Shown: positions 51,508-61,236, numbered from the stretch's first letter. The stretch: 64,000 nt of DNA from Flavobacterium sp. CF136 (GCF_000282055.1 NZ_AKJZ01000016.1:62001-126000); one strand, 5' to 3'. The notes: generated by a model from the sequence alone, not told the origin. A program made the numbers and translations.

Positions 51508-51580
51508 AATTTTTTATAAATAATATTATCTACTGTATGCGAAAGAACAATATGGTCCCACTGTTTTCCAGTTATTGTGT

Positions 51581-51736
51581 CTATTGTGCACTTGTAGTAT
51601 TTTCGGTTTGTATGGTGCTTTCACTGTTAGCTTCATGATCTGTACAATAGATGTAGTATATAAGTGCTCCGATTATCAGCAGTGCTACAATCCATGGCCA
51701 TATCGGTTTCTTTTTCTCAATTTTAATTTCTGCCAT
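51581..51736 (-). CDS. Small single-pass membrane protein (51 aa)
   Basis: Read directly from the minus strand: MAEIKIEKKKPIWPW, then a transmembrane helix (IVALLIIGALIYYIY, residues about 16-30), then a hydrophilic Thr/Ser/Glu-rich tail ending TTSAQ. Positive residues before the helix and acidic residues after it suggest N-in topology. It starts 229 bp upstream of the PRC-barrel start, on the same strand, so the two may form one transcription unit. The function is unknown. Confidence 0.7.
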   Translation of the reverse strand: MAEIKIEKKKPIWPWIVALLIIGALIYYIYCTDHEANSESTIQTENTTSAQ

Positions 51737-51938
51737 AACTCATTTTTTTTTGATTATAAAATAGTTTTAAAATACTATTAAAGATACAAATGAGATGAGA
51801 CTAAGAAGTATTTAATTTCAGCAGGATGTTACACAATTCCCAGTAGATTGATTTGGAAAATTATTTTATAATTATACGATTTCAATTCAATGAAAAATTA
51901 CTGAAAATCTGTCATATAATATTAACGAGTCCAGTACA

Positions 51939-51969
51939 AAAAAAGCTAAATCTTTCGATTTAGCTTTTC
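51939..51969 (-). terminator. Terminator after SusD-like gene
   Basis: AAAAAGCTAAAT / ATTTAGCTTTT stem with a short loop, 32 bp beyond the SusD stop on the minus strand. Confidence 0.85.
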
Positions 51970-52000
51970 ATATTAAATTATTCCCTTTTAGTAATTCAGC

Positions 52001-53425
52001 TTAATTTGCATCAAACCACAACTTTGTAGTAAGCAGGTCTTTTCCCTGAACAGCTACTGCAGCCTGATAACTAGTTCCGTTCAACGACTGCTCTGTGCCC
52101 GGATAGAAGAAACGTGAAGGTATTTTTCCATCCAAAACCGTAGCCGGACCGGCTGTTAAAACCGGATAGTCCAGTCTTCTCCACTCAGCATAGGCGTCAA
52201 GACCTTGTCCAAAGAATGCGATCCATTTTTGTGTACCTATCGATTTGGCATAATTTGCTGCATCGTACTTCACGATTGCCTGATTAAGATAATTAGAAAT
52301 AATTGTTGCATCGGTAATACCAAATTGATTAAATGATGCGGTAATTGCATTTTTATAAAGCTGTTCTGCATCTCCGGCAATATAGCCACGGGCTGCCGCT
52401 TCGGAAAGATTGAACAACGTTTCGGAATAAGAAGCAATCACAGCCGGTGATGACGAGGTCAGGAAGTAAGTACCCGGTTTTGATGTTTTGGCAAAACCCT
52501 GACTGTTGGCATCACTGTTTGACAATCCATTCGCACCTCCAACGTATTTACCTACACTTGCGTCTGATGGCAGCTGTGCATAAACGGGTAAACGCGGATC
52601 GGATAACTCATATAACTTATCAACCAATGTCTTCGAAATACGATAATCATCACGGGTTTCGAACCAGGCTGAGGCCGGATTTTGTTGTGGTGAACTGGTA
52701 TAAATAAACTGAAAGGTTTCGCTATTGCTGCTAATTACCCCTGCAGCATCAGTTGTTGCATCAATCGCGGCTTGCTTTGCTAAAGCAGGTTCCTTGTCCG
52801 AGATTCTCAATGCAATACGCAAACGAAGTGAATTCACCAGTTTTTTCCATTTTGAAATGTCTCCTTTATAAGCCAAATCACCGGTTACAGTACCGTTTGT
52901 TGTACTTAGTAAGGACTGGGCTTGCTTCAAATCTTCGAGTAATCCTGTATATACTTCCTTTTGAGTATTATATGCCGGCGTCACTTTTAGACCTGCTTCT
53001 TTATAAGGAATACTTCCATAAGCATCTGTCAACAATAAAAACGTCCATGAACGCAGAGTCAGTGCAATCCCTTTATAATTTGAATTTGCCTGCTGATCCG
53101 GGAAATTCAGAATCATGTTCAAATCCGTGATCAGGGTTGCATATCCGGTATTCCACAAAGAAGTGAAAGAAGTGTTGGACACATCGTATCTGTCCGGTTC
53201 CGTATATTGTATTTTAGCCCAATGCTGAACAAATAACAAAGACGAATTAAAATTATTTTCCGAGCCCCAATATAAGTCAGCACCCTGCTTTAATGTTCCT
53301 GTTAACAGGTAAGGTGCCAATGGTGTTTCAGTTGCATTTGGATTTTTATTAATGTCATCCAGAGTATCACTGCAAGAACTCAGTAACAATGCAAATAGAG
53401 TTATATAGGCTATTTTTTTTAGCAT
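52001..53425 (-). CDS. SusD/RagB-like outer-membrane lipoprotein (SusD-like_2 type)
   Basis: A 474-residue surface lipoprotein, lipidated after LLSSCSD (Cys18), that acts as the lid of a SusCD transporter. NATETPLAPYLLTGTL and SLLFVQHWAKIQYTEPDRY near the N-terminus, ALTLRSWTFLLLTDAYGSIPYKEA and the C-terminal RRLDYPVLT/IPSRFFYPGTEQ are characteristic of the SusD-like_2 group. The ligand could be a glycan or a peptide; no glycoside hydrolase or other polysaccharide enzyme lies nearby, so it cannot be named. It follows the SusC gene by 12 bp. Confidence 0.93.
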   Translation of the reverse strand: MLKKIAYITLFALLLSSCSDTLDDINKNPNATETPLAPYLLTGTLKQGADLYWGSENNFNSSLLFVQHWAKIQYTEPDRYDVSNTSFTSLWNTGYATLITDLNMILNFPDQQANSNYKGIALTLRSWTFLLLTDAYGSIPYKEAGLKVTPAYNTQKEVYTGLLEDLKQAQSLLSTTNGTVTGDLAYKGDISKWKKLVNSLRLRIALRISDKEPALAKQAAIDATTDAAGVISSNSETFQFIYTSSPQQNPASAWFETRDDYRISKTLVDKLYELSDPRLPVYAQLPSDASVGKYVGGANGLSNSDANSQGFAKTSKPGTYFLTSSSPAVIASYSETLFNLSEAAARGYIAGDAEQLYKNAITASFNQFGITDATIISNYLNQAIVKYDAANYAKSIGTQKWIAFFGQGLDAYAEWRRLDYPVLTAGPATVLDGKIPSRFFYPGTEQSLNGTSYQAAVAVQGKDLLTTKLWFDAN

Positions 53426-53437
53426 GATTTTGTATTT

Positions 53438-56400
53438 TTAAAATTTGAGATTAACATTAAGACTGAAATTTCTGGTAGTTGGCAGGGATAAACTCTCCAA
53501 CCCTTGTGCATTTCCGGTATTGAAAGCCGTTTCAGGATCGATATTTGGCACATCTTTGTAAATAAAGAACAGGTTACGACTTGCGGCAGTAATACTTGCT
53601 CCTTCAAATCCCAGCTTTTTAATTAGTTTCTTATTGAAATTGTAAGTAAGTTTTACTTCTCTTAGTTTTACAAAAGTTGAACTGTAAATATAGGCTTCGC
53701 TGATATTGTATGACGCTTTGTAATATTCCTGTGCACTAAGCACTGAAGCATTTGTTGTCCCATCAGTATATACTCCGTTAAAGATCATTCCGTCATCATA
53801 TACCGTTGCGCCACCCGGAGCAGTTCCACCTGCTGGCAGCAAAGTTTTCGTAGTACCTGCCAAGTAGTAATTTAATCCTCCATTGGCTGCATCACGGCCT
53901 TGCAGCGTTTGAGCCAGTACACCGGTATAATTACCTGTTCTGTTAGTACCCGAAAAAAGCTCCCCTCCTACACTGGCATCAATGAGGAATGATAATTCAA
54001 GATTTTTGTAGGTTAATGTATTTGTAATACCACCTATCCAATCTGGGGTATAATGTCCCAATACTTTCTTTTGTGGATCTGCTTTCGGCAAACCATTCGC
54101 ACCTACTACTATATTTCCACTTGCGTCGCGCTGATAAGCTGTGCCATAAAGTGCACCGTAAGCTTGTCCTACCGATGCTAATACATCAACACCTCCCGAA
54201 GAGCCAATTGTGTAGTTTTGAATCTTTTTATCATAGTCAAGCACTTCTACTTTGCTTATATTCTTTGAATAATTTACGCCTACATTCCATTTGAAATTTT
54301 CAGTCTGAACAGGGCTTCCATCCAATTGAATTTCAATACCATGGTTGTTTATTTTACCTGCATTGATTAATTGCGAATTATAACCGCTTGCAGCAGTTGT
54401 TTTTATCTCCAGAATCTGGTCAAAACTATTGGTATTATAATAAGCGACATCAAAATGCAGTCTGTTTTTCCAGAAAGAGGATTCTATACCAAATTCGGTA
54501 GAACGGGTTGTTTCCGGTTTCAGGTTCTCATTGAGTTTTTTCTGAGAAGAGGTTTGAATCGGATTTCCGTCGAATGCGGTCTGAAAATTGTAAACCGTGG
54601 ATAATTGATACGGATCTGCATCGTTACCTACTTCAGACCAGCCACCACGTAACTTTAAGAAGTCGAGTGTATTGCTTTTAAGATTCAAAGCGTCGGAAAC
54701 TACTAAACTACCATTAACAGAAGGATAAAAATAAGAGCGGTTACTGCTTGGCAATGTCGATGACCAGTCATTACGGGCAGTAAGGTTTAAAAATGCATAA
54801 TTTTTATAACCCAATTGTGCCGAAGCATATGCACTGTATACTCTCAATTTTGAGAATGAGTTTGATGAAGTTAACGGATCTCGCGAATTGGTCAATGTAT
54901 ATAAATCAGGCACAGCCAGACGTGGTGCTTTTTGATAATTGTTTGCATCGCTGTGGTTGCGCACATTAAATCCGGTAAGGGCATCCAGACTAAAATCATC
55001 GTTCAGTTTTTTGGTATATTGCAAGATACCCTCAGTATTTCTTTCATTTACAGTATACCCATCTTCAGCATACGATCCAAAAGGAGTTCCATTTGTACCA
55101 TACTTAATCGTGTATTTTCTGCGGTCGTTATAATAGTCAACTCCGGTACGGAATTTAAAATTAAGCCCATCGATAATTTTTGCATCCAAATGGATATCCC
55201 CTATTAAACGGTTGCGCTGTTGGCTGGTAGTATTATAATTGGCATTCCAATACGGATTGCTGTAATAGCTGTTATTCCAGTTTCTGTTCCAGTCATTATT
55301 AAGCTGATTGATATCTACCTGACGTCCGAACCAAAGAAACTGGAGCATCACGCCGGCAGCACGGTTACCCGATGGACCTCCCGGTAAAGCCGGAGCATCG
55401 GTAACAATATAGTTAGCCGTTACACCTACTTTTATATTTTTGGATAATTGATAATTTGAGTTAATAGTAAAGTTTGTTTTGTTTACTTCACTGTTAGGCA
55501 CTGTTCCTAATTGTTTTTGATTATTTACCCCTAAGCGGAAATCTGATTTGTCATTCGATTGAGCCACAGAAATACTATTATCGTAAGTAACACCGGTATT
55601 AAAGAAGTCCTTCACATTATCAGGATGAGCAACAAAGGGCACTGCCACACCATTTGAATAAAATTGAGGAATAAGGCGTCCATCCAATTTAGGTCCCCAA
55701 CTTTCATCAACTCCATCATTAACACCACCTCCCTTACCATCTACATAGCTGAACTTTCCGTTTGATCCTTGCCCAAACGAATTTTGAAATTTAGGTAGTG
55801 TTGTAACCTGAGAGATCGTTATACCCGAACTGACGCTTATGCCCAGCCCATTTTGGCTTTTTCCTGATTTTGTAGTTATAAGAACAACGCCATGTGCAGC
55901 ACGCGATCCGTAAAGAGCAGCTGCATTAGGTCCTTTTAGCACAGTTAATGATTCAATATCCTGAGGACTTAAATCGGCAATCGCATTTTTGAAATCGCGC
56001 ATGGCTCCGCCAAAGTTCAACTGCGAGTTATCTACCGGGACTCCATCCACTACAAATAGAGGTTGGTTATTTCCGGCTATAGATGTTTCACCACGAATAA
56101 CAATACGTGAAGATCCCATATCACCCTGTGAATTTGTGATACGTACTCCTGCCAGTTTACCGGTAAGATTATTCAAAAGATTCGTTTCTTTTGTATTCTC
56201 CAAATCCTTGCTCTTAAGTGACTGGGTAGTATATCCTAAAGATTTTTTTTCTTTTGAAATACCCAGAGCGGTAACTACTACTTCTGATAATACATTCTGC
56301 TCTTCAGAAAGATTAATGATGACTGAATTTGCAGTAACTACAGTTTCTGTTTTTTTATACCCCAGAAAACTTACTACTAGCGTATAAGGAAATTTTTGTC

Positions 56401-56617
56401 CTGTCTGGAAAAAAAACTTTCCATCAAAATCTGTTAAAACTCCGTGTGTAGTACCTTTAATGTTTACTGAAGCACCAATGACAGGCTCCTTTGTAACGGC
56501 ATCGATTACTGTTCCTTCGAGTTTGGACTGGATTAACGGTTTGGTCTCCTGAGCTTTAATCCCTATGGAAATCAACAAAATGCAAAACCATGCATATCTA
56601 TTTAATTTTTTTTTCAT
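53438..56617 (-). CDS. SusC/RagA-family TonB-linked outer-membrane transporter
   Basis: A 1059-residue TonB-dependent importer. A signal peptide (to about AQ, residue 23) is followed by a carboxypeptidase-regulatory-like domain (LEGTVIDAVTKEPVIGASVNIKGTTHGVLTDFDGKF, residues 34-70). Next come the SusC-specific plug start (LSEVVVTALGISKEKKSLGYT) and plug (LAGVRITNSQGDMGSSRIVIRGETSI, GPNAAALYGSRAAHGVVLITTKSG), and then the 22-strand barrel ending NFSLNVNLKF. It makes a complete SusC-length pair with the SusD gene downstream. The leader region carries an antisense-direction terminator and a small ORF. Confidence 0.95.
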   Translation of the reverse strand: MKKKLNRYAWFCILLISIGIKAQETKPLIQSKLEGTVIDAVTKEPVIGASVNIKGTTHGVLTDFDGKFFFQTGQKFPYTLVVSFLGYKKTETVVTANSVIINLSEEQNVLSEVVVTALGISKEKKSLGYTTQSLKSKDLENTKETNLLNNLTGKLAGVRITNSQGDMGSSRIVIRGETSIAGNNQPLFVVDGVPVDNSQLNFGGAMRDFKNAIADLSPQDIESLTVLKGPNAAALYGSRAAHGVVLITTKSGKSQNGLGISVSSGITISQVTTLPKFQNSFGQGSNGKFSYVDGKGGGVNDGVDESWGPKLDGRLIPQFYSNGVAVPFVAHPDNVKDFFNTGVTYDNSISVAQSNDKSDFRLGVNNQKQLGTVPNSEVNKTNFTINSNYQLSKNIKVGVTANYIVTDAPALPGGPSGNRAAGVMLQFLWFGRQVDINQLNNDWNRNWNNSYYSNPYWNANYNTTSQQRNRLIGDIHLDAKIIDGLNFKFRTGVDYYNDRRKYTIKYGTNGTPFGSYAEDGYTVNERNTEGILQYTKKLNDDFSLDALTGFNVRNHSDANNYQKAPRLAVPDLYTLTNSRDPLTSSNSFSKLRVYSAYASAQLGYKNYAFLNLTARNDWSSTLPSSNRSYFYPSVNGSLVVSDALNLKSNTLDFLKLRGGWSEVGNDADPYQLSTVYNFQTAFDGNPIQTSSQKKLNENLKPETTRSTEFGIESSFWKNRLHFDVAYYNTNSFDQILEIKTTAASGYNSQLINAGKINNHGIEIQLDGSPVQTENFKWNVGVNYSKNISKVEVLDYDKKIQNYTIGSSGGVDVLASVGQAYGALYGTAYQRDASGNIVVGANGLPKADPQKKVLGHYTPDWIGGITNTLTYKNLELSFLIDASVGGELFSGTNRTGNYTGVLAQTLQGRDAANGGLNYYLAGTTKTLLPAGGTAPGGATVYDDGMIFNGVYTDGTTNASVLSAQEYYKASYNISEAYIYSSTFVKLREVKLTYNFNKKLIKKLGFEGASITAASRNLFFIYKDVPNIDPETAFNTGNAQGLESLSLPTTRNFSLNVNLKF

Positions 56618-56631
56618 TACTTTGTTTTAGT

Positions 56632-56715
56632 TTAATAAATAAGGTGAGCCGAAAATGGATTTACTCCACTCTCGCTTTCCTTATAGAGATCTACAATTTC
56701 TTTAAGCTTCACCAT
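56632..56715 (-). other. Small ORF in the SusC leader (27 codons)
   Basis: On the minus strand, ATG at 56715 opens MVKLKEIVDLYKESESGV and continues NPFSAHLIY before stop at 56632, 14 bp before the SusC start codon. The composition looks coding. The same frame is open upstream for nine codons (KTISVAAE before the Met) to a TAA, itself preceded by an ATG eight codons earlier. It may be a leader peptide or the decayed end of an older gene. No match was recognised. Confidence 0.4.
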
Positions 56716-56741
56716 TTCTGCTGCAACAGAAATGGTTTTTT
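56711..56741 (+). terminator. Plus-strand terminator-like hairpin antisense to the SusC leader
   Basis: ACCATTTCTG (56711-56720) pairs perfectly with CAGAAATGGT (56727-56736), followed by six T on the plus strand. No plus-strand gene precedes it, so it could end a short RNA antisense to the SusC 5' leader and start codon. On the minus strand the right arm overlaps the start codon of the small ORF. Confidence 0.55.
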
Positions 56742-57437
56742 ATTTACAATACATTCGTTTTTTCATTTTTATTTATTTTGGATTACTATTATTTGAACTG
56801 GCCTTTGACAAGATTTCAACCTTACAATTAAGGATCCATCTTATTAAAAATTTGCATGAATTAGAGATTGAAGAATTTTTAAAAGTGACAACTCATAGGA
56901 CATAAATCACCAAATGGTTCTTGCTTGTTTAAAAATGAAATGTGTATTTAATAGTCTTTAATCTTTTTATTTTTAAATCATTTTTAAATTCTACTAATTC
57001 GATAGAACAAAAGTATATTAAAAATATTGACCTTCAAATTTTAATTGTTTTTTTTGCGAAAAAAATGTTAATTAAATTAATCTGAAATTTTAAATTGCTA
57101 AAAACAAAATAGTTAATGCCCATAGGCTTTTTTTTATTGTGTAAGAATTTTTCTAATTTGATAGGAATAAATTAGGAATATCCTCCGGGACGCAATAAAC
57201 CGTTTTTAAACATTTCATGCTGGCTACCTATAAATCTGCTACACTTTTTTTGCATAATCAAAAGTTTGAAAATATGTTACAGAGAAGTTTTTGAAAGAAA
57301 AAAATCTAAAATTAACCCGCTGGTTAAAATTAATTTGAAAATAATTGAACAAATATTGTAGCGAAATAAAATAATACTATCTTAGTAATAACGACTTCCC
57401 TTGTCGTAAGAGCATATTAATTTATAAATCATTATTA
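56742..57437. other. AT-rich intergenic region between SusC leader and PAP2 gene
   Basis: No ORF or RNA gene supported. Contains A/T runs and a weak CGACTTCCCTTGTCG fold near 57390. The SusC and PAP2 promoters must lie here but no TAnnTTTG box with a partner was identified. Confidence 0.4.
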
Positions 57438-58199
57438 ATGAAGAAAATTATTTTATTAGCTTTTTTACAACTGACTTTTTTTTCTGCTGTAGCACAAAAC
57501 TCAATTGTAAAAGACAGCACTGTAATGGATTCTGTAAAAAATACTAAGTTCAGCTACAAGCAGCTTATTATTCCTACTGTTCTTATTGGCTATGGATTTT
57601 GGGGAATCGAGAGTGGACAGATAAAAAGTTTCAATTCTCAAATACGTGATGAAATTACCGAAAACATTGATAATAAGGTTTCAATCGATGATTTCTCCAG
57701 ATATGTTCCTGCTGTTTCAGTATATGCCCTTAATGCTTTTGGTGTAAAAGGAAAAAATAATATGAGGGATCGTTCTGTAATTCTTGCAACTTCAACAATT
57801 ATTACTGTTGTGACCGTTTTTGGATTAAAATCAATTACCAATGTTGAAAGACCTGACGGAACTTCGAACGATTCTTTTCCTTCAGGTCATACTGCTATCG
57901 CTTTTGCCGGTGCAGAATTCATGTATCAGGAATATAAAGATAAATCGATCTGGTACGGTGTTGCCGGTTATGCTATTGCTGCGGGAACCGGAATTTTCCG
58001 TATGTACAATAACAGGCATTGGCTCACAGATGTAGCTCTGGGCGCAGGAATTGGTATACTCGCTACAAAAACAGCTTATTGGATGAATCCATATATAACC
58101 AGAAAATTATTTGGTGAGAAACAGACCAAATCAACATCTTTTATTGCACCTTCTTATAATGGCAGGCAGTTTCTGATTTGTTATTCAAAAACATTTTAA
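57438..58199 (+). CDS. PAP2-family phosphatase
   Basis: A 253-residue exported or membrane-associated acid phosphatase-like protein. It has a signal peptide (MKKIILLAFLQLTFFSAVAQ) and the three-part catalytic signature: KSITNVERP, SFPSGHTAIAF (PSGH) and RMYNNRHWLTDVALG (R-x5-H-x3-D). Hydrophobic segments surround the motifs. Possible substrates are undecaprenyl pyrophosphate, phosphatidate or LPS phosphates. It precedes the polyketide cluster by 125 bp on the same strand, but membership in that pathway is uncertain. Confidence 0.9.
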   Translation: MKKIILLAFLQLTFFSAVAQNSIVKDSTVMDSVKNTKFSYKQLIIPTVLIGYGFWGIESGQIKSFNSQIRDEITENIDNKVSIDDFSRYVPAVSVYALNAFGVKGKNNMRDRSVILATSTIITVVTVFGLKSITNVERPDGTSNDSFPSGHTAIAFAGAEFMYQEYKDKSIWYGVAGYAIAAGTGIFRMYNNRHWLTDVALGAGIGILATKTAYWMNPYITRKLFGEKQTKSTSFIAPSYNGRQFLICYSKTF

Positions 58200-58324
58200 T
58201 CAGTATTATAGTAGGACAAATGATTTTCTCTGATAAAAAATAAACAGCTTTAAATCTCTTAAATCAGTATTTTTATACTTCAAAATCCCTGGTTCGTATA
58301 AGATTTTTTCGCTAAATTGGGTAC

Positions 58325-59461
58325 ATGAAAACAAATTCGGATGTAATAATTATTGGCGGTGGCCTTGCAGGTTTGACAGGAGCAATACATCTGTCAAAAA
58401 AAGGACTGAATGTAATCTTAATCGAAAAATCCGAGTACCCGCGTCACAAAGTTTGTGGCGAATATATTTCCAATGAAATTCTGCCCTATCTCCTTTGGCT
58501 TGATATAGATGTTTTACAATTTAACCCGGAGAAGATTTCTACTTTTGAATTTACGACACAAAACGGCAAAATTGCCAGAACAAAACTTCCTTTGGGCGGA
58601 TTTGGTATCAGCAGATATATGCTGGATCATATTTTATATCAAAAAGCATTATCAAATGGCTGTATCATTCTAAAAGAAACCGTCACTGATATTTCTTTTG
58701 ATAATGATGAATTTTCAGTTACCATTCCCAATCAAATTCTATCGGCAAAATTAGTATTGGGAGCTTTCGGCAAACGTTCTAATATCGATCAGTTTCTGTC
58801 ACGGGATTTTATCACAAAAAAATCACCATGGCTGGCGGTCAAAGCACATTATTCCGGTAAAATTCCGAATGATATTGTAGCGCTTCATAATTTTAATGGT
58901 GGGTATTGTGGTGTTTCAAAAGTTGAAAATAACATTATAAACATCTGTTATCTGGCAGATTATGCTACTTTCAAAAAATATAAAAACATAGAAGAATATC
59001 AAAAAAATGTGCTGTATAAAAATAAGCATCTTAAATCTGTCTTTGAAAATAGTACCCTTTTATTTGACAAACCCCTTACGATTAGCCAGATCTCTTTTGA
59101 TAAAAAACAGCCTGTAGAAAACCATATATTAATGATCGGCGATTCGGCCGGACTCATTCATCCTATGTGCGGTAACGGTATGGCAATGGCAATACACAGC
59201 GCAAAAATTGCATCAGAAATGATACTGGATTATCATTCGGGTAAAATCGAATCACGTAACTTACTTGAAAAATCTTATGCAAAACAATGGAAAAAGAATT
59301 TTGGTAAGAGATTATTAATGGGAAGGCTTTTGGCGAAAATCTTAACCAACAAAACAATTACTAACGGATTTGTTGCAATCGTAGCAAGGTTACCTTTGGT
59401 ATTGTCTCAAATAATAAAACAAACACACGGAAAACCCATAGGAGTCAATAAATGTCAATAA
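58325..59461 (+). CDS. FAD-dependent oxidoreductase of the geranylgeranyl reductase / group A monooxygenase type (polyketide cluster)
   Basis: A 378-residue flavoprotein. VIIIGGGLAGLTGAIHLSKKG binds the ADP part of FAD, YPRHKVCGEYIS is a conserved Cys-containing loop of the geranylgeranyl reductase-like group, and ILMIGDSAGLIHPMCGNGMAMA binds the FAD ribityl chain. Family members hydroxylate aromatic rings or reduce isoprenoid double bonds. Next to a type III PKS and a methyltransferase it most likely oxidises the polyketide ring; that is inference. Its last 10 bases overlap the methyltransferase gene. Confidence 0.87.
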   Translation: MKTNSDVIIIGGGLAGLTGAIHLSKKGLNVILIEKSEYPRHKVCGEYISNEILPYLLWLDIDVLQFNPEKISTFEFTTQNGKIARTKLPLGGFGISRYMLDHILYQKALSNGCIILKETVTDISFDNDEFSVTIPNQILSAKLVLGAFGKRSNIDQFLSRDFITKKSPWLAVKAHYSGKIPNDIVALHNFNGGYCGVSKVENNIINICYLADYATFKKYKNIEEYQKNVLYKNKHLKSVFENSTLLFDKPLTISQISFDKKQPVENHILMIGDSAGLIHPMCGNGMAMAIHSAKIASEMILDYHSGKIESRNLLEKSYAKQWKKNFGKRLLMGRLLAKILTNKTITNGFVAIVARLPLVLSQIIKQTHGKPIGVNKCQ

Positions 59462-60165
59462 ATACGAAATACAGGACACAGGAAACGGAAATAATGGATG
59501 ATTTTTCTCTTCATGGAAGGGAATTACGCACCACACTAGATGAAATTGCCCGTATAAACCAATTACTTGGAGGCAATAAAGTGACTTTAAATGGAATTAA
59601 AAGAATAGTAAAGAAAGTCAATACTTCCAAACCTATAGTAATTGCTGATATAGGATGTGGCAATGGTGATATGCTGCGTATGCTGGCCAATTACGGGTTA
59701 AAAAACAATCTTAATTTTAAACTAATCGGGATAGATGCAAATGTCTTTACTATAAATTATGCCAAAACATTATCAAATGAATATTCAAATATGGAGTATT
59801 TGTGTTTAGATATTTTTAGTGAAGATTTTTCTGCTCTCCAATATGATATTGTTTTATGCACCCTTACCCTGCACCATTTTACTACTGAACAATTATTAAA
59901 TATAATTACTATCTTTAATAACAATGCAAGCATGGGTATTGTTATCAATGATTTACAGCGCAGTAAATTGGCTTACAAGCTTTTTAAAATAATTAGTATG
60001 CTATTCAGCCTGAGCAAAATGTCCCGCGAGGATGGCCTGATATCTATTTTAAGAGGATTTAAGAAAAAGGAACTGGAGGAATTTTCCAAAAAACTGAATT
60101 TAAAAAACTATACCATAAATTGGAAATGGGCTTTCCGTTACCAATGGATAATTATAAAAATATGA
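59452..60165 (+). CDS. Class I SAM-dependent methyltransferase (polyketide cluster)
   Basis: A 237-residue protein with SAM motif I IADIGCGNGDMLRMLA (residues about 63-78), acidic motif II LIGIDAN, and a Rossmann core ending near LCTLTLHHF. The C-terminal section (SKMSREDGLISILRGFKKKELEEF) resembles the lid of small-molecule C- or O-methyltransferases seen beside bacterial type III PKSs. It overlaps its upstream gene by 10 bp and the PKS gene by 4 bp (ATGA), so all three are translated together. ATG 59493 is an alternative start. Confidence 0.87.
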   Translation: MSINTKYRTQETEIMDDFSLHGRELRTTLDEIARINQLLGGNKVTLNGIKRIVKKVNTSKPIVIADIGCGNGDMLRMLANYGLKNNLNFKLIGIDANVFTINYAKTLSNEYSNMEYLCLDIFSEDFSALQYDIVLCTLTLHHFTTEQLLNIITIFNNNASMGIVINDLQRSKLAYKLFKIISMLFSLSKMSREDGLISILRGFKKKELEEFSKKLNLKNYTINWKWAFRYQWIIIKI

Positions 60166-61214
60166 GTGTCAAGATAATAACTGTAGCCAAACAACTACCA
60201 CAATATTCGCGTACAACAGAAGAAATACTTCCGCTTTTGGATGGCTGGCTGAATGGTCAGGATGAACGTTTTATAAAAAAAGTAAAAAAAATATTTGAAG
60301 GTGCTGCTGTAAACAAACGGTATTCGATCATGAAACCGCTTGAGGTTTTTACAGCAACATCATTTGAAGAAAAAAATGATATTTACAGCCGTGAAATGAT
60401 TGTTTTAGGCGAAAAAGTATTGGAAAAAGCCCTAAAAAAAGCAAACTGGGCCCCGGAAAGCATCGATTATATTATTACCGTAAGCTGCACGGGCATTATG
60501 ATTCCTTCTTTAGATGCCTATCTTATCAATAAAATGAAACTGAGACAGGATATCGTGCGTTTACCTGTTACAGAAATGGGTTGTGCAGCAGGGATCTCAG
60601 GTATTATATATGCTAAAAACTTTCTTAAAGCCAATCCCGGAAAACGTGCTGCAGTCATCGCGGTAGAATCACCTACGGCAACATTTCAGCTTGATGATTT
60701 TTCAATGCCCAATATTGTCAGTGCTGCTATTTTTGGAGATGGTGCCGCCTGCTGTCTTTTATCATCCTGTGAAGAAGATAATGGACCTGAAATACTTGAC
60801 GAACAAATGTATCATTTTTACGATGCTGAACATATGATGGGCTTTAAGCTTACCAACAGCGGTTTGCAAATGGTATTGGATGTAGAAGTTCCGGACACAA
60901 TTGCCTCCAATTTTGGGGCTATCATTCATCCATTTTTACAAAAAAATAATTTAGAAATTAAGGATATTGATCATATGATATTTCATCCCGGGGGCAAAAA
61001 AATAATTACAACTGTTGAATCTCTTTTTGCTGGCCTGGGTAAAAATATTGATGATACAAAAGAAGTACTAAAACAATATGGCAATATGTCCAGTGCTACG
61101 GTATTATATGTTTTAGAAAGAATAATGAATAGCAATCCAAAAGCTGGAGAGAAAGGATTGATGCTTAGTTTTGGCCCCGGATTTTCGGCCCAACGAGTTT
61201 TATTACAATGGTAA
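60162..61214 (+). CDS. Type III polyketide synthase (chalcone/stilbene synthase-like)
   Basis: Condensing enzyme that extends an acyl starter with malonyl-CoA and cyclises the product. From ATG 60162 it has 350 residues. The catalytic triad is visible: Cys141 in TEMGCAAGISG, His275 in MIFHPGGKK, Asn308 in QYGNMSSATV. The thiolase fold ends in the typical LSFGPGFSAQRVLLQW. Start ATG 60162 overlaps the methyltransferase stop; an in-frame TTG at 60120 adds 14 residues. With dedicated ACP, ketosynthase and dehydratase downstream, the starter is likely an ACP-bound acyl chain. The product (alkylresorcinol or alkylpyrone type) cannot be read from sequence. Confidence 0.93.
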   Translation: MSVKIITVAKQLPQYSRTTEEILPLLDGWLNGQDERFIKKVKKIFEGAAVNKRYSIMKPLEVFTATSFEEKNDIYSREMIVLGEKVLEKALKKANWAPESIDYIITVSCTGIMIPSLDAYLINKMKLRQDIVRLPVTEMGCAAGISGIIYAKNFLKANPGKRAAVIAVESPTATFQLDDFSMPNIVSAAIFGDGAACCLLSSCEEDNGPEILDEQMYHFYDAEHMMGFKLTNSGLQMVLDVEVPDTIASNFGAIIHPFLQKNNLEIKDIDHMIFHPGGKKIITTVESLFAGLGKNIDDTKEVLKQYGNMSSATVLYVLERIMNSNPKAGEKGLMLSFGPGFSAQRVLLQW

Positions 61215-61236
61215 TTATTACATAAAAAAACAAACT

